In this document: in pieces, positions 1-12,836 of the stretch
Layout of the letters: every line of letters begins with the position of its first letter
How positions within the stretch are numbered: position 1 is the first letter of the stretch
NCBI RefSeq assembly: GCF_963422355.1
Contig: NC_085089.1
Span: 7,534,052-7,598,051, forward strand
Direction: 5' to 3'
DNA: 64,000 nt
Source: Corticium candelabrum
Lineage: Eukaryota > Porifera > Homoscleromorpha > Homosclerophorida > Plakinidae
The notes under the pieces: generated by a model
Database searches by the model: none
What the model was told of the DNA's origin: nothing
What the model saw: the letters and a program-made list of their open reading frames with translations, nothing else
Position numbers and translations under genes: made by a program

Positions 1-2802
1 TCCACACAAGTGCACACCCACTAGAGATCACAGAATAATCACAATAAACCTACACAAATATTTCTTAGTCAGCAAATAACAAAGTGTGATAACTACCAAC
101 ATGGATACCTTTACAGGTGGGAGAGAATTGACTCTCTGCACAAACTGAATAGAGTTGATCTTATGTTCAACAGCAGAACAAGATTCATATGATTTCCATG
201 ATCTAAAAGAAACAATGATTTAATATTTACTGGGTGAATTCAACACAACCAGCTTACATACCTAAGCTCAACCCACTGCTCAGAATCACAAAATAGCAGA
301 GATTTATTAGAATTGTGGTAGAACAAATCACCTGATTTGCTCATGTTGCATGTACCAACTTCATCACCATATGAAACTCGAGAAACCTAATGAGTGCAAC
401 ACAACTTGTGATACAGATAGTTAAATTTGTCTTTTTGTTTAAATTAAAACAAAATAAAACATTAAATTTAAATTTATCAATTGTATGGCATAGTTTGTAT
501 TATGTCTATTATCTTTATTAAAACATTATATTATCACTATCAGTGCTGGCCTTACTGCAATTCAATTCAGTTAAAATAAAATTATCTTATATTTCTATAT
601 TTGCTGCCCACAGTCCCAAACACCACTTGGCATTTGTCACGACAAAGTATAGTGATATAGTATCTATCAACTCACAACATGTTTACTGCACACATTCTCA
701 CTGCTATACATCTAATACACATTCACTAGCCTCAACACTACAAAACATAATCACAATAAAGTGTAATCTATTTGGTAGCTTCTGTTATCATTGAAGGCTT
801 TGCACATGCAAGTTACATATGACCTATAATTCTGTTAATTTGACGTACATTAGACAACAGATTGTACTAGACAGTTCATACACATTTGCTTCATACAAAC
901 AAAACATACCTTCAGTTCATTGTATAATTTTGTCACCAAACGTTCAAGTTTCTTTATTTCAGAAAGTGGAGTTAATCCAGGAATGCCTTGCAAACCTTGT
1001 GAACCTTTCTAAAACACAAACAAATACTAAAATAAGTATTTCTATTGGATATTACTTGCAATCTTGCCATTTCAAGAAACAAGACTTTCTCTCAAGTAAA
1101 ACTATCCATCCACCTTCACTCATCCACAAATCTCCCCCTTTCAGTTCCAAACAACAGCAATACAAATATTAATGAATAGAGAAGCACATTACAGTGCTAA
1201 ACCCTCGGCTGGTGTATGTAATCATATATCTCGTCACGTGATAATGTTTTGCATACTGAGGTTTTAGCCCAACCCAGTCATCTCAGGTTCCAATGCATTC
1301 GTTTAGCTAAACAAAGGTGCAAAGCGTCTCCAGACTTGCCTACTTACAGATCAGTCGCTTCGCCCCACAAACAGACGCACTGTCATGGACAAAGCACGTT
1401 CCCCTTTGCAAATTTTTATAGAGCGCCAAATTTCTGTTGAAAACGACACTATAGTAATTTTTGCAGCAAAACCACGGCCGCTCAGACACACACACCAAAA
1501 ATTCAAGCTGTCAGACTGCAGAACCACTATGAAGAAAGACTGTGGAACAAGCAAAATGTTACAAGTCAGGTACAGCTATACGTAACGCATAGCAATTGAA
1601 TCCAGTACATTCGCTCTCTAGTTGCCTGGTTGTTGGTGGGAAAACATGCATGTACAAATGTAGACTATAGACGTTGTTTCTATGTGCTAAACTCTTATGT
1701 AAAGTAAAGAACTAAACACCATGTACAAGATGGTTGCCTGATTGCCGAATTCTTGGTACCATCTGCCAAATAAAGAAAGGTGGAGGCTTATGATGACATC
1801 ATTTCTCGTCTATTGGTCGGAATAGCTTCATTTGCAACTGTGCTAATCGAGTATAAATACGGTCGTATGTCAGACGACTTCTATACCATTAGCACGGATA
1901 TCCGGGCCTCTGGTAATAAACAGTAAACTAAACTTACCTCTCCTTTGTATCCAGGAAATCCTCTAACTCCTTGTAAACCTCTTGAACCCACTGGACCTTG
2001 AATACCTTCATCTCCTTTCTGCGAATAAATTTATTACTTTATCAATAAACAAATAACAATGTTATGAACATATTGTCTTCTTACACGACCAACTTCTCCT
2101 TTTACTCCGTTTTCACCTTTTGGTCCTACGTCACCTCGTTCTCCTTTTAATCCAACAGAACCTCGCAATCCAATGTTGCCTTTTTCTCCTTTCGGTCCAG
2201 CCTTGCCTCTCACTCCAGGTACACCCTAACACAAAACATTTAAATTGACTTTGTCTAAATGCACTATAACTAAAATTATTGAATTGCCATCTCACCTTCT
2301 CACCAGACAAACCAATTGACCCCTTCTGACCTGCTGGTCCAACACGACCAGGAAGACCTTGTGGGCCAACTGGACCCTACAATACATTATACCTTTCACA
2401 TCACAAACATCCCTTCTACAGTCAAATGACAGAATGTGTACTTTACAACTTCCATTTAACAATCTACACTCACTGGATCTCCCGTCTTTCCAAATGCTCC
2501 TGGTAAACCTTGTAAACCTGACAAGCCTTGTGTTCCTGGTACCCCAGGCATGCCTCTCTGACCCACAGGACCAGGAAGACCTCGAGGACCACTAAGAACA
2601 GCTGCATCACAAGAGACTGCTGATGATTTCTAAATTTGCAACAACAAAAACAAACTAAAAAATTGTTCACTACGTGACATGACTATATAGTCTTCTGGTC
2701 AACAAAACACATGCTAGGATGCTCTGTTCATACTTCAGAACAACTGATCATTTGAAGCCATAAAAACAACTGGATAATTGTCAAAACAAAATGTACTGCC
2801 AT
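1..2802 (-). CDS. Collagen plus fibrinogen-related secreted protein, copy A (3' end outside window)
   Basis: Exons read on the minus strand: E1 2734-2802, E2 2474-2629, E3 2296-2376, E4 2085-2225, E5 1938-2018, E6 910-1008, E7 262-386, E8 109-202, E9 from 49 leftward, cut by the window edge. All joins are GT-AG and keep frame. E1 encodes a 23-residue signal peptide starting [17 protein letters not shown]2 opens KSSAVSCD and then runs as Gly-X-Y. E6 ends the helix ([10 protein letters not shown]) and begins a neck, [21 protein letters not shown]7 carries [15 protein letters not shown] and ends one codon later than in its paralogues (125 against 122 nt). E9 starts [16 protein letters not shown]. 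The type 1 promoter lies upstream. Domain order is clear; function is inferred from domains. Confidence 0.78.
1180..1925 (+). other. Promoter-like cassette in intron 5 of copy A
   Basis: In plus orientation an inverted CCAAT (1812-1816), a TATAAATA (1852-1859) and an AATAAA (1915-1920) follow in the order of a promoter and poly(A) site, antisense to the host gene. The arrangement resembles a solo LTR, but no clear end repeats or target duplication can be seen, and copies C, G, J and K carry a different insert here. It may instead be an old promoter-bearing repeat. Confidence 0.4.
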
Positions 2803-2855
2803 CTTGTGGAAGGAAAGCAAACAACTAGAATGCACAGCAGCCTATAGCTACTTTA

Positions 2856-2863
2856 CTATATAG
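2856..2863 (-). promoter_or_regulatory. Putative TATA box of copy A
   Basis: CTATATAG sits 54 bp before the start codon. The same octamer is found at the same spacing before E1 in copies D (near 18061), I and M. The aligned position in type 2 promoters reads TATTGTAT instead. Confidence 0.4.
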
Positions 2864-3113
2864 TCACACTAAACACGGTACACACAATCTACAGTACAAT
2901 CCCGTTTTTAACAGTATGACCATAAAACCTTGAGAATACCACAAATATGATAAACTAATCAAATGTAATCAACTGTCATGAGGTCACATTAGCCAAATAA
3001 TTAACACAAATATTATGTTACAATCATATGTTGCTACATTATTACGCGACCTGTGGTGTATGTACTAAAATGGTCATGTTATAGATATGGTAATCTCTAC
3101 TTCCACATTACCG

Positions 3114-3177
3114 TCTCCTTGTCTGTAAACATGATGTAATGTGTTGTTTCCTTTGTCTGTAAACATGATGTAATGTG
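3114..3177 (-). repeat. 33-bp promoter VNTR, two units (copy A)
   Basis: Two tandem units of about 33 bp, each with the core CTTGTCTGTAAACATGATG. The second differs by a few bases and a 1-bp insertion. The same VNTR has two units in copies D and M and three in copy I. Confidence 0.8.
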
Positions 3178-4028
3178 CACGTGATTGCAGCATATAGGCC
3201 AATGTAACAAATGAACTAAGAACAAGTAGATTGTTTGTTCTCTCCAATAGATTATGAAACATCCAATGTAGTCAGCTCCTCCCTTTCCTCCCCCATAAAT
3301 AGCAAAGAAGGTGTTGTGCTAATCAAGACTAATTTAAATAAGGTTTACATAAAACTTTGTTTGACAACTATACAGCACTTGCTTTCTAATTTTGATTGAA
3401 TTGCAAACACATTTGAGCAAGTGTTGAGCACATAAATCCAACCAAATGTAGCTGATGTTGCCTGAAGGTGCCCAATTGATGTGCACGTGATATGTAAACA
3501 CTAACACTACCCACTCTCTGCTACCTTAGCTCAGTTGTAAAGTCGTATAGAATGCCACTACATGTAAACCTTATATTGGGTATAAAAACAAACAAACATA
3601 ATTAAATATTAAACATTTTAATTTGAATAAAAAGTTTATGCCCACCAAATAAAGGATATTTCTTTACTTGCTTTGTATCACCATTGCTCAGTACGTTTAC
3701 ACATAAAATGCTTGATAATTATTTCAGTACATATGTACAGCAAAGTTACCCTTTAATACAATGTAAATAGTGCTAATGTTTAACTGTTTACTACACTCAC
3801 ATTCTAATTATTCTGGCTGTTTCATTTCTACCAAATGAAGCAGATTACTGTCTTTAGTGCATCCAGAGTAAAATTGGTTGTACAGCCACGTAGCCAGCAT
3901 GTCATTTTGGGATCAAAGTACAGATAATGTCTATGTTAGAATGTTACTGTTGCTGACACGCGTATGCATCATCATACACACACGTGCATGCACCCACACT
4001 CACATGCACAAGCAGCCATGCGCGTGCA

Positions 4029-4031
<3 letters not shown>

Positions 4032-4063
<32 letters not shown>

Positions 4064-4086
4064 GCACGCACGCACGCACGCACACA
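4032..4086. repeat. (CA)n / (CACG)n microsatellite
   Basis: An uninterrupted CA run passes into GCAC repeats. Like the other CA tracts in this window, it marks the junction between the 5' flank of one gene and the 3' flank of the next. Confidence 0.95.
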
Positions 4087-4926
4087 TTTCTCATTTCTAA
4101 CTTCAACTTAAAAACACATAATCCTTAAACTAATTTAATTTAATTTAATTTAAATAATTAAGTTGAGAAAAATGTTCTTGATTCCATCAAATTGAAATAG
4201 TACAGATAAATAACTCTATCTTGTCTACTTCAACGTAAGCATTAGCTTGCACAAACGACGAACACAACCAGCAGGCATTTTTCACCAATTGCCTCTTTCA
4301 TTTTGACGCCGGACAACACATACTGCTTGACATACGCATCATGTGACATTAGAAGGTCCTCAATTCAAAGTTTGGACTGATTGCCGCTATCTTCTCTGTC
4401 AACATTTGACATCAGGCTCGTCGTTGGCTCATTTCTGTCTAAGGGCATGCGCGTGCGCATGCTCATGTTCTGTGTAACCGATCTGCAGCATGTCTTACTA
4501 ATTTAGGAAACTAGAACACAGGATTGAATGGATTGGAAGAGCAAATCGGAAGAAGCTTAAGCTAATTATCTTGTGTACAAATTGCTTATAAAAGAAGGAA
4601 GCAGTTGCCAGTTGGTCAAAGTTCGGTTGCAATCACTTATTTGTCCTCACTACATACTTTATTCAAACTCTATTCTACTTGCTCAAATAAAATAGCTATC
4701 AAATATTATATTACCATTACAATATAAGCTACAACGCAATACAAAAACAATTTGTTTTTGTAATTTTCACGTAATAAACTTTTATGGTTGGAAATCAGAA
4801 ACACAACAAAAATGATGCTGTGAAGTCCTGACAAGAAAGCCCAAGGTTCACAATACTAGATGTTACATTTCATACAATGCAAACAAGATCAACATGCAAC
4901 TACCCCATAGAGTGCTGTGTGCAAAG
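4087..4926 (-). other. 3' flank of copy B
   Basis: No gene is seen. The block is shared with the 3' flanks of E, I and L. It holds a GCGCATGC-type palindrome cluster (4445-4462), the conserved stretch around 4230-4400, and, on the gene strand, an AATAAA hexamer at 4658-4663, about 265 nt past the stop, that could serve as a poly(A) signal. Confidence 0.5.
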
Positions 4927-7900
4927 TCAACAAAGAAATATAGCAACTGTCATTTGTACATGATTTGTTTTGGATGAGATAGATGAAGGTAACTGACAAT
5001 TCTCCCAACGACAGTCATACATAGTCTTGTATCTATCTGTATCACAGTTTTGGTCGTATACACCAGGCTTCCATTTGTCAAATGTCAATCCTGGTATTCC
5101 AGATGAAGCAATATTTGGCTCTGGAGGAATCCCATTCCAGTTCTGCAACGATCTGTAATTTTGACTGGATTGTTGAGTATTGCTCCACGCCATGACTTTC
5201 CCAGTTCAGAATTACGATCACCACCATATGCATACGCAACTTGTCCTTCGTGATAAGCAACTGTCAATTGAACATTACCAGGAACATTATCCTTGTTACC
5301 CACATTACACCAACCATCAGACAGATCAGTACATGGACGATCAACTGAACTGAAAGTACGCATGTCATCAGTTGGATTTCCAACTTGCAAATATGAGTGT
5401 TTCCACACAAGTGCACATCCACTAGAGATCACAGAATAATCACAATAAACCTACACAAATATTTCTTACTCAGCAAATAACAAAGTGTGATAACTACCGA
5501 CATGGATACCTTTACAGGTGGGAGAGAGTGGACCTTCTGCACAAACTGAATAGAGTTGATCTTAATTACAGAACAAGTTAGGTATAGTTTCCATGTTCTA
5601 ACAGAAACAATAATTTAATTTACATGTTAAAACTTGAATTCAACAAAGTAACTTACATCTCAACCCACTTCTCAGAATCACAAAATAGCAAAGATTTATT
5701 AGAATTGTGGTAGAACAAATCACCTAACGTGCTAATGTTGCATGTACCAACTTCATCACCATATGAAACTCGAGAAACCTAATGAGTGCAACACAACTTG
5801 TGATACAGATAGTTAAATTTGTCTTTTGGTTTAAATAAAAATAAAACATTTAAATTTATCAATTGTATGGCATAGTTTGTATTATGTCTATTATCTTTAT
5901 TAAAACATTATATTATCACTATCAGTGCTGGCCTTACTGCAATTCAATTCTGTTAAAATAAAATTATCTTATATTTCTATATTTGCTGCCCACAGTCCCA
6001 AACACTACTTGGCATTTGTCATGACAAAGTATAGTGATATAGTATCTATCAACTCACAACATGTTTACTGCACACATTCTCACTGCTATACATCTAATAG
6101 ACATTCACTAGCCTCAACACTACAAAACATAATCACAATAAAGTGTAATCTATTTGGTAGCTTCTGTTATCATTGAAGGCTTTGCACATGCAAGTTACAT
6201 ATGATCTACAATTCTGGTAATTAGACATACATTAGACAACAGATTGTACTAGACAGTTCATACACATTTGCTTTATACAAACAAAACATACCTTCAGTTC
6301 ATTGTATAATTTTGTCACCAAACGTTCAAGTTTCTTTATTTCAGAAAGTGGAGTTAATCCAGGAATGCCTTGCAAACCTTGTGAACCTTTCTAAAACACA
6401 AACAAATACTAAAATAAGTATTTCTATTGGATATTACTTGCAAGTTTGTCATTTCAAGAAACAAGACTTTCTCTCAAGTAAAACTATCCATCCACCTTCA
6501 CTCGTCCACAAATCTCCCTTTTCAGTTCCAAACAACAGCAATACAAACATTAATGAATAGAGAAGCACATTACAGTGCTAAACCCTCGGCTGGTGTATGT
6601 AATCACATATGCTGTCATGTGATAATGTTTTGCATACTGAGGTTTAGCCCAACCCAGACGTCTCAGTTAAAGTTTCCAATGCATTCGTTTAGCTAAACAA
6701 AGGTGCAAAGCGTCTCCAGACTTGCGTACTTACAGGTCAGTCGCTTCGTCCGACAAACAGACACACTGTCATGGACAATGCACGTTCCCCTTTGCAAATT
6801 ACCGTGGAGTGCCAAATTTCTGTTGAAAACAACACTATAGTGATTTTTGCAGCAAAACCACAGCCGCTTAGCCACACACAACAAAAATTCAAGCTGTCAG
6901 ACTGCAAAACCACTATGAAGAAACACTGTGGAACAAGCAAAATGTTACAAGTCAGGTACAGCTACACGTACCGCATGGCACCTGAATCCAGTACATTCGC
7001 TCTCTAGTTGACTGGTTGTTGGTGGGTAAACATGCACGTGCAAATGTAGACTATAGAAGTTGTTTCTATGTGCTAAACACTTATGTAAAGCAAAGGACTA
7101 AACACCATGCACCATGTACAGGATAGATGTCTGATTGCCGAATTCACGGTACCATCTGCCAAACAAAGAGAGGTGGAGCCTTATGATGACATCACATTCG
7201 TCTATTGGTCGGTAATGACACCACTTCTTGTCTATCGGTCGGAATAGCTTCATTTGCATCTGTGCCAATCGAGTATAAATACGATCGTACGTCAGACGAC
7301 TACCATACCAGTAGCCCGGATATCCGAGCCTCTTGTAATAAACAGTGAACTAAACTTACCTCTCCTTTGTATCCAGGAAATCCTCTAGCTCCTTGTAAAC
7401 CTCTTGGACCCACTGGACCTTGAATACCTTGATCTCCTTTCTGCAAATAAATTCATTACTTAATATCAATAAACAAATAACAATGTTATAAACATCATGT
7501 CTTCTTACACGACCAACTTCTCCTTTTACTCCATTTTCACCTTTTTGTCCTACGTCACCTCGTTCTCCTTTCAATCCAACAGAACCTCGCAATCCAATGT
7601 TGCCTTTTTCTCCTTTTGGTCCAGCCTTGCCTCTCACTCCAGGTACACCCTAACACAAACATTTAAATTGAGTTTGTCTACACAATCTAGACAAACAAGG
7701 CGTGCTTGAGATGAGGTAGCCTACATAATACATTCATTAACAGATCTAGATATTAAACGCAGTATAACCAAAAAATTAAGTGAATTATCATCTCACCTTC
7801 TCACCTTGCAATCCAATTGACCCCTTCTGACCTGCTGGGCCAACACGACTAGGAAGACCTTGTACACCGACAGGACCCTACAATACATTTTACATTAGAT

Positions 7901-8260
7901 CAAATCTGTCAACACCACAAACAACCATCTGCTGCTCTACATAAAAACAACAGAGTCTACTTTACAGACTTTATTTAATTCATATAAACTCACTGGATCT
8001 CCCGTCTTTCCAAATGCTCCTGGTAAACCTTGGAAGCCTGACAAGCCTTGTGTTCCTGGTACCCCAGGCATGCCTCTCTGACCCACAGGACCAGGAAGAC
8101 CTCGAGGACCAGTAACAACTGCTGGATCACAAGAGACTGCTGGTGATTTCTAAAATATACAACAAAAACACTTAGCAGCAATTACTCTTGTGTTTGACTG
8201 CACTTGTCAATCAAACTATTTGCTAGAGAAGTTTGGATGCTACCTCAACACAAAAGATCA
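4927..8260 (-). pseudogene. Collagen plus fibrinogen-related gene, copy B (damaged)
   Basis: Exons: E1 remnant 8244-8260, E2 7994-8149, E3 7797-7877, E4 7509-7649, E5 7360-7440, E6 6292-6390, E7 5657-5778, E8 5510-5597, E9 4927-5450. E2-E8 are open and in frame. E9 is 524 nt instead of 525: near 5134-5136 one T is missing from a TTT run, so reading leaves frame after 'DRC'. The missing frame continues openly to the family's usual end, AIFLC, so this could be a recent mutation or an assembly error. E1 keeps only its last 17 nt, where a Merlin transposon begins, so signal peptide and promoter are gone. Introns are a mix: intron 5 as in A, intron 1 as in F and G. Very likely a dead gene. Confidence 0.75.
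6560..7345 (+). other. Promoter-like cassette in intron 5 of copy B
   Basis: Same repeat as at 1180-1925 in copy A, with inverted CCAAT, TATAAATA near 7273 and an AATAAA near 7336, all on the plus strand, antisense to the host gene. It carries an extra short duplication of the 'CTATTGGTCGG' segment. Confidence 0.4.
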
Positions 8261-8261
8261 A

Positions 8262-9790
8262 GCAGAGAGTACTTCCATTCTTGTGTATGCTAGTTACCTG
8301 CCTTGTTTGCGCGAAAATTATGGCAGCTGCTACTATTTAGGTAAGAGTGCATAAAGTCTGCTTTGGTCCCGATCCACACCGTGATGTCATCGATTTCATG
8401 CAGCGTCTAGGCTTTCTTTCAAGACAACAATGAAGTTGCAACCCAACCTCTATCAATTTATATTAATCCAATCCGGGTAACTAAACATTTGCAAGAACAA
8501 GGTTTGTCAGCTTTTTACCTAGCTAATACTGTTATAAGACAAGTTGAACTTGTTAATTCAACACAACCGTTTAGGTTAAACTTCAACGCTGAACATGAAG
8601 AAGTTGAGAGACACCCAGCTAGGGTACTCGATACCACTGGCTGATATCCAACGTGATGGCGGCAAAAGCTGCCGCGTGAGTTATGCCATGACGCTCCCGC
8701 CACATGAATTCATCCAAATATGACGGCAGCATATGGCGATGGCACCCTTTCATTTTTTTCAGTTTTGTTTTAACTCGATTCCAATGAAATTCGATATGTT
8801 GAGTGTGTACTCCAGTGCCAGGGTACACAAAATTTACAGAATGATTAACTGTCCTGTGAGCTGCCACCACGTGAATGTGTTAATACGATTGTAGGCTCTC
8901 CATTCGTCAGAATGTACTGTTGTGCCAGACAGTACGTGCTGTGATATGATTGGTAAAAGTGTCACAGCATCTCTTCTTGGAACTATTTCCATGTAACCCA
9001 GTGCTGGCCGCTGTGTTACATCAACAATTCCAAATACTCACACTGGGTCACGTTGTGCTCTTCCTCTGTGGTCACAGTGGTGCTGTATAATGTCACAGGA
9101 TAACTCTAACAGTCTACACTGTAATGTTCAATGCAATTACCTTCGGTTTGTGGGAAAAACAGATTCGTCTATTTCAACAACGTTGGACTGAACTGGACCA
9201 ATGCCACCAAGTCTGCTAACATTTTGTTGCAGCTTCCACGAGCACAAATCTCTTAGGTACTGGTACATCTGGATGCCAGTGACTAGAGATACTTTACAAA
9301 CATCCTTCATTTGAGACACAGATGTCTCAAAACACCAGTGGTACATTACAAGTAACCAAGTTGTCAAAGGAACATTTGATTGTCGAAAAAATGAATCACG
9401 TCAAACTGAACTGAACTATAATATATATATATATATATATATAATGCAGAATTTCTGTTTATAATTTTATCATTTTTAGGGTACCACATCTTACAAACTT
9501 AAAAATTACCGTTGCATTCTGCAGTGTTCTTCAGGACATCTCCAAATATAACCGTCCTTGCATCTCTGAAATGATTTTATTGCCATGGCCACACCATGAC
9601 AGTTAATTGTTGCATTGTTCTTGCCTTGACTTAATTAAGTCCTAGACGCTGCATGAAATCGATGACATCACGGTGTGGATCGGGACCAAAGCAGACTTTA
9701 TGCACTCTTACCTAAATATCAGCAGCCGCCATAATTTTCGCGCCAACAAGGCAGCTAACTAGCGTACGCAAGAACGGAAGTACTCTCTGC
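8262..9790 (-). mobile_element. Merlin-family DNA transposon with 150-bp terminal inverted repeats
   Basis: Ends 8262-8411 and 9641-9790 are inverted repeats with a handful of mismatches. Minus-strand coding pieces match the Merlin / IS1016-like DDE transposase. The first (about 9390 down to 9137) contains VVEIDESVF. After a possible short intron comes VFGIVDVTQRPALGYMEIV, then LLPIISQH and HSDEWRAYNRI. The last piece (8870-8619) has [28 protein letters not shown] and YLDEFMWRERHG. The DDE core is recognisable, but a TGA replaces the expected Trp codon before VFG and the frame changes near 8880, so the copy is inactive. An (AT)n tract lies at 9418-9441. The flanks do not give matching target duplications, so the insertion was followed by rearrangement. 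Confidence 0.85.
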
Positions 9791-10624
9791 AAAATGAGCC
9801 GTAGCCACTCCTGTTCTGTTGGTTTAGGTAAGCAACATGCTTTTATTGTGCCACCAGCAACGTCAATGGTGGGACAAACCCTAAATCGTGACTGAAAATG
9901 AGAGTATACGGGTATTCTATATTAATAGAATCCACACGTGGCTGACCACGCTTTGCACCGCGCGTTTTAGAGGGGTAGTGCGCATGATCCGACCTACCAG
10001 ACTCGCAGTCTCGTCATTCCCCGGATTGCCAATCCTTGGCAGTCTAACCACTCTGCTCTACTACAGCGTAAGCAGTAGCTTGCACAAACGACAAACTCAA
10101 TCAGCAGGCATTTTCCAGTGGCAACCATCTAGAGACCAAAGACCCGGATAAACCTACAGATTCATTTGCCAGACAACACACGCATACTCGGCATCTGGTC
10201 CACATACGTGTCACGTAACATTAGAAAATCCGGCAAGTACTGAAGTTTTGCACTGACTGCCTCTATCTTCTCTGTCACAAGTAACTCGTCTCGTGTCTCG
10301 TAGGCATGTTTGTCTCGGCGCATGCGCATGCTCTGTGTATACGCAGGAGGGTTGGCCGGATACAGCAGTATCTAGGTCTTGCCCAAATAAAATAGCTGTC
10401 TACTACCATTTACGATGTAAGCTACAATGCAATACAAAAACAATTTGTTATTGCAATTTTGCATGCAATAAACTTTTATGGTTGGAAATCAGAAACACAA
10501 CAAAAGCCAATGATGCTGTGAAGTCCTGACAAGAAAGCCCAAGGTTCACAATACTAGATGTTACATTTCATACAATGCAAACAAGATCAACATGCAACTA
10601 TCCCATTGAGTGCTGTGTGCAAAG
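9791..10624 (-). other. 3' flank of copy C, Merlin-linked block
   Basis: No gene seen. This stretch follows the right Merlin end in three places (also 21741-22563 and 54617-55258), so Merlin and this flank travel together as one duplicated block. It contains the conserved 'CAGTAGCTTGCACAAACGA' segment and the palindrome GCGCATGCGC at 10318-10327. Confidence 0.55.
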
Positions 10625-12204
10625 TCAACAAAGAAATATAGCAACTGTCATTTGTACATGATGTGTTTTGGATGAGATAGATGAAGGTAATCGACAATTC
10701 TCCCAGCGACAGTCTCTCATACTCTTGTAATTATCTGTATCACAGTTACCAGTGTATACACCAGGATTCCTTTTGTCAAATGTCAATCCTTGTATTCCAT
10801 ATGAATGAATACTTGGCTCTGGAGGAATCCCATTTCCTTCTGTGCAATGATCTGTAATTTTGACTGGATTGTTGAGTATTGCTCCACGCCATGACTTTCC
10901 CAGTTCAGAATTACGATCACCACGATATGCATACACAACTTCTCCTTCGTGATAAGCAACTGTCAATTGAACATTACCAGCAACATTATCTTTGTTACCC
11001 ACATTACACCAACCATCAGACAGATCAGTACATGGACGATCCACTGAACTGAAAGTACGCATGTCATCAGTTGGATTTCCAACTTGAAAATATGAGTGTT
11101 TCCACACAAGTGCACACCCACTAGAGATCACAGAATAATCACAATAAACCTACACAAATATTTCTTACTCAGCAAATAACAAAGTGTGATAACTACCAAC
11201 ATGGATACCTTTACAGGTGACAGAGAGTTGACTTTCTGCACAAATTGAAGAGAGTTGATCTTATGTTCAACTGCAGAACAAGATTTATATGATTTCGATT
11301 TTGATGATCTAACGAAAACAATAATTTAATTTACATGTTCAAACTTGAATTCAATAAAAGTAACTTACATCTCAACCCACTGCTCAGAATCACAAAACAG
11401 CAGAGATTTCTTAGTATTGTGGTAGAACAAATAACCTGATGTGCTCATGTTGCATGTACCAGCTTCATCACCAACTGGAACCCTGGGAACCTAATGAGTG
11501 CAACATAAATTTGTAGTGCACTTAGAGCATTGATTGTATAAATCAAATTGTATGGCATAGTTTGTATATTATCTATTAATTCAGATATTCAGATATACTG
11601 TATTGTAGTTATCACTGCTAGACTTATCTCTATTCTAGGCGAGTCCAATGTGGCTTGTTTGTTTCAAGTAACAATATTAATTGTTTGCTACTTGCTGCTA
11701 TTAATGTCATACCACTTTGTCTACAACCAGAGACGAAAAATTATGTAGCATTCTAAACTTACTAATGCTGTAGAGAAATTACATACACACATGCAGTTGT
11801 GTATTGCAGTGAAATTTGACAGGTGTTAATTAAACAGCACCTACCAAGTTGCAGTGAAGCAAACACAAGACATTCATGAGTTACAACCAAACTATTTTTA
11901 GCAGCCATTTCTTAATCATGAAAGCACAACTTTGAATTTGAATTGCAGTTAGCTTTAACTAATTACTAGATAACAAATAACAATTAATATATTATCATCA
12001 TTGCTAGTAAATCCTACATTTATACATTTGCTGCTCACATTGCCAAACACCACTTGACATTTATCAAGAGAAAGAAACCCACAACAAATTTACTTGCCAA
12101 TGCTATACATTCGATATTTACAACGATGTCTCAGTTCCATTTCCCAAATTATTTAGACAACACATTGTATTAATTATACAACCATGCATGGTTCCACAAA
12201 TGTG

Positions 12205-12836
12205 GTTACATTACACAGGTGGTCCTAATAAAAAGATTGGCCTCCCAGATGTTGCACCAACATTCACCCTTTTTAGCACATGAAGCCTCCATTTATTAGC
12301 TATAACGTCATCAGTTTTCCTACGCTTTCTATTTGATCCAATGGAGCGCCAATACCAACATGTCCATGACTTCGGCTTTTTGTTTGATGATGTTCTGAAT
12401 CTGGGTTTTACCAACCTCAAAGTCCATTACAATCTGCCTGGCAGATCTCCCCTTTTCTGAGAGCTAGGTAGCTTGATAACTTGAACTCGTTCACTGAGCT
12501 TCAGTTCTCTTCGTCTAGATCTGTTCGTTGTCACGTGCAAAGCCAGAGATACACAGTGTAAGTAATATGTAAAGCTGGCTTTGAGCTTCTAAACACTAGA
12601 TATCCCATATAATGCCTGACCTACGTCAAGCGCGATTGTGCGAAAGGTTGCATCCGGTCAACTTATGGAGGTTAAGACCTTGGCTTGGTCACTATGACAG
12701 TGGTCGCTGGTCGCGTTAGCCAGTTGGTCGCACTAGCAAGGTTATTTTGTATTACAAACGGTCTATGCACAGAATAATAGTCGCTTAGCATAGTGGTCAC
12801 ACTACTGAAGTGGTCGCAAGTATAGGTTTTACTGTA
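12205..12836 (-). mobile_element. pogo/Tigger-like transposon remnant in intron 6 of copy C
   Basis: The minus-strand end reads CAGTAAAACCTATACTTGCG and is followed by GGTCGC-type subterminal repeats (12680-12830). Further in, broken frames give [34 protein letters not shown] and RKRRKT, which match the N-terminal CENP-B-like helix-turn-helix of pogo/Tigger transposases. The catalytic domain is missing, so it is an internally deleted fossil. The left end is approximate. Copies lie in the same intron of G and K. Confidence 0.68.

Larger units (their letters stand above)
2803..4031 (-). promoter_or_regulatory. Type 1 promoter / 5' flank of copy A
   Basis: About 1.2 kb upstream of the E1 start codon is shared almost base for base with the 5' flanks of copies D, I and M, which argues for a kept regulatory region. 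A TATA-like element (minus strand CTATATAG, 2856-2863) lies 54 bp upstream of the ATG, which would give a short 5' leader of about 25 nt. The block also holds a 33-bp VNTR and a CACGTG-type E-box near 3178. No coding exon is convincing here. Confidence 0.55.

Noticed and set aside
543-794. 83-codon plus-strand frame [14 protein letters not shown]... repeated in A, B, D, F and I
   Set aside because: Lies within intron 6. AT-rich, with no domain; its repetition is explained by gene duplication.
3074-3262. Minus-strand frame MFHNLLERTNNLLVL... seen upstream of A, D, I and M
   Set aside because: Looks like a signal peptide, but frames differ between copies by indels, it lies upstream of a better conserved E1 signal peptide, and it runs through the VNTR. 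Treated as promoter sequence.
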